Below, piece after piece: positions 57,130 to 64,000 of a DNA stretch of 64,000 bases. Numbering within the stretch: the first letter of the stretch is position 1; every line of letters starts with the position of its first letter. The position numbers and the translations under genes are program-made. This DNA is from Prostheceraeus crozeri. Taxonomy: Eukaryota; Platyhelminthes; Polycladida; Euryleptidae. The notes beneath the pieces were generated by a model that saw only the letters and a list, made by a program, of their open reading frames with translations, made no database searches and had not been told where the DNA came from. The stretch is from assembly GCA_907163375.1 (NCBI GenBank), contig CAJQUW010000917.1, positions 175,116 through 239,115 on the forward strand. Reading direction: 5' to 3'.

Positions 57130-60100
57130 GTTTTTTTTTAATTTTGTTACCTTGACGCACTTTGTTACGTTGAATGTCGTTTTCATTTCTGCAAGCTACA
57201 GGGCTGCAGATGTTCCGGTTCGTCTGGACTTATTTTGCTAAGCAGAGAAGTTGTCCGAAGTTATTGTCTGTCGAACTCACTCATTAAATGCTTTCACGTA
57301 TTTAATGAGTGAAACACTGCGATCAACCTACAGAAATTGTATATTTGAACACTGCAATTTTTTACTTCTTACTTCATAATATTGCTTAGAATTCCAACAA
57401 TAAAATGCACATTCAATTATTTTCATTAATTATCTTGACCTTTGTCACAACCTTCTTTATATGTTTCTGCGACTATATGGCTGCTAAATACATGCCTGTA
57501 CTTCTTAAAGAACTTAAGGATATCGATCTTCCATATCCATTATATGATAACATATAGGTAGCCCAGCCCACTTGGATTTCAGTGCTCTTATCAAAAGCTC
57601 TTATCTGAAGCGTTTGTTTCACTCACTCTCTTTCATTTTATTTCCGCTCAACACGAACACATCCGACGGGGTAAAGCGGATGGTCCCTAAATTTAGTGTC
57701 TACATGCCTCCTGATCACTAGCGTGCGGGGGTTGGAAGCGTATGAAGCTCTGCTATCTCATGAGTCTTTTTGCAGCTACATTTTCCAGGGTCTGCTGATC
57801 GACATTTATCCTGGATGAATTATTCACTTATAGATCGTTTTCATAATTTGCTAAACACAGGTTGGTGTGAAATTAGTGCACACATTGCTTATCGTTGCAT
57901 GTGAACTTAGATTAATTAAGACATTGAACCACATAGTACTGGATTGGTAGATTTCCAACCTGGGTTTACTGCAAGATGTGGACGTCAATATCTCGGCGCA
58001 ACTTCATGCGAATAGAGGTGATAATTATCACCTCCAAAGATTATAAATCTCTCACTCTTTGCCTGTATGAGACCAACAACTCAACTGGCAAGCCTGTTCC
58101 CGACGCTTGTTTTGTGTTGTATATGAGAGAATTTATGTTCATTTGAATGTGGATCGGAGCGATATGATCAAACGCTAACAAGTAAACAAAACCCGCCAAA
58201 ACTTATGTAGCATAAAGTAAAATTAATAATTTAGTGTGCAGTGTGGCGTATCCTTCATGATAAATTACTGACTTTTTTAAGTCACAGGCATTCCGTCAAC
58301 GATTTTAAGCTTTCTATACTTATGGGTTACTCTCTCCCAAATTTGTTTTAAGTCCGTAAAAATTAATCGTTGCAAAGCCACAGATGCATGTGGTTGAGGA
58401 TATATCTACATTCAAAAAAATTACAGCATACAAATCTGACAAGCATCATTGAATTGGAGGACGATAGCGTGAAGCAGAGCGATATCAGCAGCTTGATTTG
58501 ACATCCTCTGTTCGACACATTCTAAGCAGATAATACTTGAGGCAACAAATTGATTTCGTAACAACGCGGGAAGTGATTATGACCAAGTCAGTATTCCTTT
58601 GCAATATACTTCAAAAAGTGGGGTGTGGTCAACCCTTGGGTTACCTTCTTCGTTGTGACTTTCATGATTTGAAGTTTGGCCCAAAGTCCGTGCTTAAATT
58701 TGTAGTTTTTCTTGCAATTATCATAGTAGGCTCCGTTTCCATTCCTCAAATTTTTCACAAAAAATCCTCAATTTTTTTTCATAGGCTAATCACAGGCCTG
58801 TAATTGTCTACAATGGCTCTCAGATATTGGTTGTATCGTGACTCTGTCGTCTAACATAATTTTGGAGATTTTATTATCCGGCCATTCGACCTTTTGATGT
58901 TTAAAAAAAATTTCCGCCAAAACGACTTTCTTCTGTTGGCAGCTATGCATCTAGTGTCATTGCATTTTTTGCTTCCACTATCTATTTTTGTTACTTTCAA
59001 TCGGCCTTATCTTGTTTCGATCATGATTTTCTTGACTATCGCGACAGCAATTTGTAATGCTTCATAGAAAAAGTGAGTGCAATACTGTGTATCACCAACA
59101 GGTTGAATTACGCAGATTCTTTGTCCATTCTCGTTTTGATTCGATCACAATTTTAATTCTTTTCCACATGTGTATGTTTCCTTGATTTCTTCGTCATGAT
59201 ACCACATCATCAGGAAAGTTGAGACCATCTGTTGCTATGCCTTGCGATATTTTTTCGATAGCCAGTAAATTTTTTGATTGGTTCAAGGCCTAGTTGCGGC
59301 ATTGATTCCCTTCGAAAATGTTCCATGCATTTCCGACTAAAGTGACAAGCAGCGTTGCATTGTTGAAGAAAATTGCCATCATACTTAAGAAATTACGCGA
59401 TGGTCGATGATTCGACTCTGACATGGAAACCGGCCGGGATGTTGGTGTCGGTCGGGCTCGCGGCCGGCCTAGATCGAACTTCAGACCGGGATTTATACCG
59501 GCTTCAGGTAGATTTTATCCAAGATTCAGCCTATTTTAGCTCAGTTTCCTGTTCTCAAGGCCTTTTTTGGACCGGCTTCGGGCAATCTGCCTCACGTTGA
59601 ATGCAATTTATTTGAGAGCAAATTCAGTTCGACGGCACTGATCGAGCCAGACCACAGAGAAATAAACGATATGCTCTTTACAATGGTGAAGTTAATAATA
59701 TTCATCAATTTTTGAATTACTCTTTTAATCGTAGCACACGTTAAATATCCAATCAGACTGCTCGAATGATCCGTCAGGAATTCGTCTGGCCAGTAAGTCA
59801 ATAAATGTTTCCAATATCACCGGAAGGCAGAAACATTTAACTACAACCTCATTTAATTAGTGACACTGTTTATTACGGTCTCCCAAAAGTAATCGCGTAT
59901 GAAACTACCCACTAATGTTTTTCCTTTTGGATTGCTTATGAAAATGAAAGTGATTTCAGTTTGATTCAAATTTTATTCTTAAATGAACAGAAGCACGTTT
60001 TTATGATTCACATTGCAAATGCCTTGAACTTGAGAGATTATTCTTGTCACATCAGTCGTTATTTTTTCATTCGCTCAAGAGATCAATTGTCCTCGTTGCC

Positions 60101-61040
60101 ACTGCTATCGTCAAAAATCCTTGCCTTAATGACGTCTGCATCTACTAGACTCTTGATCCCTTTATTCACTTAGTGTTGTTTAAACATCCACATCAGAGTC
60201 TATACGTGTGGGTTTCATGATTTCATTTGTGCAATTCTTCATGATTGACGGCATCTACCTTACAAACCACTAATTTCAGGCCTGTTCTTGAGCAAGTCCA
60301 AACATTTGCTGCCTCAGAAACTCGTGTTGCTGAAATTCTGAGCAAATTGCGCGGCTTGTCTTGAGTGCCATGCCTTACTCGAAAGCCTAGACCATATCGG
60401 TATGGACACGACAATGACCCCAAACGACGTTTACTTACGCAGAAATTTCAGATAGTATTGTCTGTGTATTTCATTGTCTACGTTTGATGTCCTTTGAGTA
60501 AGAGTAAATATATACCCATGCAATACACAGATAATGCTGTCTTGAATTCCTACAAAAGAGTATGACGTTAGGGGACCTTATGCCCATGCAGACATGTCTT
60601 CGAGTAAGACATGGCACTTAAGACAAGCGGGCGTCCGTAGCAACTTGTTCAATGTATGGGCTACATGTGAGACTAAGTTCAAATCGCTTAAATCGTTGCT
60701 GCTTCCGGAATATTAGTCCATTATGAATTATAAATAATTCCCTCATTTCATTTTTCATCACGCTAGTAATGTGCGTATAAATTTGTGCATTTTCTTGTAT
60801 GTTTACAGTCAGGTTTGTATCTCGCCAAAATTTTGATAAATATAATACAATATAATACAGTGCATTCCATATACATGCGATCATAAAATAGCACATATTT
60901 TTTCTTTTAGCCGAAACTTTATTTGTCACTTAAATATTATACAGACTGCTCGAAGTGGTTTCAGCAATCAGTGCTTTTGTCAATACCTAACCAAAACTAT
61001 GTTTGCATCTTAATTATATCTTCGTGTTGTGATTCAATTC
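57130..61040. other. No supported gene; AT-rich sequence with a GC-rich patch at about 59425-59480
   Basis: No open frame over about 90 codons has protein-like composition. A local GC- and CpG-rich patch at 59425-59480 (several GGCCGG/CCGGCC palindromes) stands out against AT-rich surroundings. The GGCCTGTAATT/GGCCTGTGATT words near 56535 and 58795 hint at a dispersed repeat. Confidence 0.5.
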
Positions 61041-61047
61041 CCTGCGC

Positions 61048-61673
61048 TCATGATTCAATTCTTACTCATCAACATCTTTATTTCTTTGTTATTATGTCCT
61101 TGTATCTAATGTTTCTAATTAGTTTTCAGTCAATTTTGCTAAAATTCAGAGCTATAAGTGATTATGGTGAAGTGTTTGCTATATTGCTCATCATTTTCAC
61201 GAAATATTTGAATTATTTGGCATAATCATCTGAATTGGCTACAGATCAGGAGTTCCAACACATTCCGGTAAGACAAGAATCGGGATTACGAATTGGAGAA
61301 ATTGAGATATTTTTAAAGTACACAACTATGGGTTTACTTTGTAGATGATGAAGCACTGCGTCATGATTCAATTTTACTAATCAACATCTTATTTCTTTGT
61401 TATTATGTCCTTGTATCTAATGTTTCTAATTAGTTTTCAGTCAATTTTGCCAAAATTCAGAGCTATAAGTGATTATGGTGAAGTGTTTGCTATATTGCTC
61501 ATCATTTTCACGAAATATTTGAATTATTTGGCATAGTCATCTGAATTGGCTACAGCATCAGGAGTTCCAACACATTCCGGTAAGACAAGAATCGGGATTA
61601 CGAATTGGAGAAATTGAGATATTTTTAAAGTACACATCTATGGGTTTACTTTGTAGATGATGAAGCACTGCGC
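61048..61673 (+). repeat. Tandem duplication, 313-bp unit, two copies plus start of a third
   Basis: The unit starts TCATGATTCAATT and occurs at 61048 and 61361. The beginning of a third copy (TCATGATTCAACTTCACCAA) is at 61674. The copies differ by a few substitutions and 1-3 base indels. No coding potential is conserved between them. Confidence 0.92.
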
Positions 61674-62032
61674 TCATGATTCAACTTCACCAACATCCAA
61701 ATGCTTGCTGCAGAGGACAACTGTTTCTCGTAGAAGATTTTATGAGTTCGAAGTAGGCCAGTGGTATGACAAGGTAAGGAGACACTGAAATTCGAGTGAA
61801 TTTAAGCCTACTGACACACTCGATATCATTCATCAAGTATGTTCCTGATTTTTCAGTGATAACAGACTCGCTTTATTCTTGCATTGTTGCTCATCGGTAT
61901 GTATTCGCACGGTTAATTCAGCTTCTACTTGATAGGGAAAATGCATGAACAGATTGTTTCCGGAAATGCTGTTCTTGTCTATTCATGGAGTTTTCGAGCA
62001 GCGCGACTTTGACGTATGGACGAAACATCATG

Positions 62033-63275
62033 TACGAGTGTACGGTCAAAACAATTCATTAATGCTCGAGATGTCTGCGCCACTTTCCGTGTACGGTCAA
62101 AACAATTCATTAATGCTCAAGATGTCTGCGCCACTCTCCGTCAGCACCGAAGAAGAACAGCGAGCTGTTATCCGCTTCCTATGGTCTGAAGGTGCTCCGG
62201 GAGCCGACATCCATCGCAGACTATCGATTCAATATGGCGACAACTGCTTAAGCAAAAGAAGTGTTTACCACTGGATTGATCACTTTAAGGCTGGTCGCAC
62301 AAGTGTATCGCACCAAGAAGGAGCCGGACGTCCTCGAACATCGACAGGGTCGGATAAGATCGAGCAAGCTGAGGAGATGGTAATGGAGGACAGAAGAGTT
62401 ACAGTCGACATGGTGGCCGTGAAGCTAGGAGTAAGCCATGGATCTGCTCACAATATTCTTCACAACGAACTTGGGTTCCAAAAAGTGAGTGCCAGATGGG
62501 TGCCCAGACAGCTTACTGATGCATACAAAGACAATCGACGAACTATCAGTCAACGGCACCTGCAACGCTATGAGAACGAAGGCGAAGATTTCCTGAAGCG
62601 AATAATCACCGGTGACGAAACGTGGGTCCACCATTTCGAGCCGGAGAGTAAACGTCAATCAATGACATGGAAGCCATCCAAAACTCACCGGTCCCGAAGA
62701 AATTCAAGAGTCGGCATTGCTGGAAAGCTTATGCTCATCTGTATTTTGGGACTCTCGAAGGCCAATACTTGAGCATTACACACGAGCGAGGATCAACGGT
62801 CACCAGTGACGGATACTGAGAAATGTTGCGTCACAGTCTTCTACAATCCATTCGAACTCGGCGCCGTGGATTGCTGTCGGGAGGTGTCATCCTACTGCAC
62901 GATAATGCACGTCCTCATTCGGCGGCGAAGACTGTGGAAACTCTTCAAGATCTCCGTTTTGAGGTCCTGGAACATCCTCCTTACAGCCCAGACCTCGCAC
63001 CTTCCGATTTCCACCTCTTCGGACCCTTGAAAGAAGCTCTGCGAGGACGTCGGTTCTCGACAGATGAAGAGGTGAAAGAGGCGGTGCATGAGTGGCTAGG
63101 TTCCATGCCCGAATCCTTCTTCTCTGAGGGCATTAAGCAGCTTGTGCGTCGGTGGAACAAGTGTTGTGAACGAAATGGTGACTATATTGAAAAATGATGA
63201 TGTTATTTCTGTTGTAATTGTAAAATAAATGTAAATTGGAACAAAAGTGCAAATAATTTTTGACTTGCCCTCGTA
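62033..63275 (+). mobile_element. Mariner-type transposon (DD34D) with duplicated left end
   Basis: The left end TACGAGTGTACGGTCAAAA and the right end TTTTGACTTGCCCTCGTA are inverted with a few mismatches, bounded by TA. A 51-bp segment next to the left end is present twice in tandem (from 62041 and from 62092, the first copy also carrying the initiator ATG region). The element is about 1.24 kb, the usual mariner size. Confidence 0.85.
62122..63197 (+). pseudogene. Mariner transposase, one frameshift and one nonsense codon
   Basis: It starts MSAPLSVSTEEEQRAVIRFL at 62122 (the second of two tandem ATG contexts). A DNA-binding domain with GDNCLSKRSVYHWIDHFKAG is followed by TGDETWVHHFEPESKRQSMT, with the first catalytic Asp. 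The frame shifts near 62680, and a TGA at about 62818 follows before the second Asp (ILLHDNARPHSA) and the third (SPDLAPSDFHLF). The last part is open to 63197 with the usual NGDYIEK-type ending. Confidence 0.9.
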
Positions 63276-64000
63276 CAATCATATGTTTAAAAAATCTTGG
63301 AAATACTTATAAAGCAATACTACATGAACACTAAATATTACAAATTTTTTGAATTTATTATTGTTGAAATGCTTCGCACATGTGTCAAAGTCGTGCTCAT
63401 TCTCGATAACTCAATTAACAGGTAAAGACAGCATTTTTCATAAATGGAATAACTGTTCATATGTCTTCATACTCATGCAGCAGTTGAATCTAGCTGCGGG
63501 ACACATCAGAAAGAACACAATGTTGTATGAATAGAACGGAGTCAGATATCGCCGCAATATTAGGCAACTACGCCCTCAATCGAGTTCGAAATTTAATGTA
63601 ATCACGCTTCTTCGCTCTCGATCAAGAGCGATGTATTGACAATCACGCTTAATTTGTGCTCGATCGAGTGCGAAAAGTACAAAAATCGGCGTTTGATCGT
63701 ACATTAAGTCGACCTAATGTTTGCTTAATTGGGAGCTACGGTGGGATTAGGTTGACCAATATAAGCTATCGGCGGCGGTCTCGAAGGTTTACGTGGGCTT
63801 AAAGAGGTCAATTAAAGTGGGATAAAAATTGGCGTTTGTGGGCATAAGGGATGGCTAGAGCGGGTATCGCTTGTGATGGCCATCGCACGAAACGTATGTT
63901 GGATTGACGTTGGTTGGAAGACCGGTTCTAGGTTGGATTGCCTTCATTAGAACCAAATGTAGGCCCGCCTGTATCATTTCCAACTTTTGACCATTGTAAA
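63276..64000. other. No supported gene; TTGG-rich repeat at the end
   Basis: 63600-63720 has short inverted words (CGCTCTCGATCAAGAGCG). 63840-63960 repeats GTTGG, GGTTGGA and TTGGATTG words at about 10-20 base intervals, similar in style to 47085-47240. No gene or transposon end was recognised. Confidence 0.5.

Noticed and set aside
59373-59600. 75-codon frame in the GC-rich patch
   Set aside because: Composition follows the palindromic GGCCGG words; no homology pattern or splice context.

Overview
The window is invertebrate nuclear DNA, most likely arthropod. The grounds are spliceosomal introns (GT/AG with pyrimidine tracts), TATA boxes followed by TCAGT-like initiators, AATAAA signals, and a mix of Polinton/Maverick, Tc1, mariner, DD41D, hAT and Ty3/gypsy elements. 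No convincing complete host gene is visible; almost all of it is mobile DNA.

Layout. 1-2022 is the end of a Polinton fragment, a near-identical copy of 11207-13226. 2030-3925 holds repeats (one with an inverted partner at 46373-46860, a 64-bp tandem, a 31-32 bp minisatellite, an AT microsatellite). 3926-4510 is a UBA/RING gene resembling the C-terminal half of an IAP; a Tc1 element (4452-6246) has entered it close to its stop. About 6250-20190 is Polinton P1: small genes, ssDNA-binding-like protein, packaging ATPase, integrase, minor capsid/penton-like protein, basic core protein, major capsid protein and protease on +, then a TBP-like gene, a PC4-like gene and DNA polymerase B on -. A hAT element (20194-22998, TSD GTCTACAT) lies just upstream of the P1 polymerase TATA box. 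23147-25315 is a multi-exon gene with all coding introns in phase 0. 25397-26999 holds two genes I cannot name. About 27097-44755 is Polinton P2, in opposite orientation and clearly diverged from P1: polymerase B on +, two minor-capsid-like genes on -, two PC4-like genes and a TBP-like gene on +, then a tightly packed - strand array (protease, major capsid, core, integrase, unknown, ATPase, basic small protein), a nested Tc1 (40864-42285), and end genes (RING proteins, a free-standing copy of a polymerase N-terminal domain, a DEDD-exonuclease-like gene, an ssDNA-binding-like gene). 44756-46372 has G-rich repeats and a 5'-truncated DD41D transposase. 47471-55303 is a complete gypsy element with two 628-bp LTRs and a TatD-family nuclease after pol. 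55304-64000 is mostly non-coding, with a tRNA-like sequence, a possible host exon, a 313-bp tandem duplication and a decayed mariner.

How it fits together. Both Polintons carry replication (protein-primed polymerase B, ssDNA-binding-like protein), integration, packaging and capsid genes, so both look like endogenous virus-type elements. The most unusual feature is a TATA-binding-protein homologue in both, partly overlapping in the +1 frame a gene whose fold looks PC4-like. With the TATA boxes in front of their putative early genes, this suggests the elements bring their own transcription-initiation factors. P2 also has genes whose first coding exon is only the initiator ATG. Most of the larger genes have one or two breaks, so these copies are probably no longer autonomous. 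The second notable find is a TatD-like nuclease in a young gypsy element.
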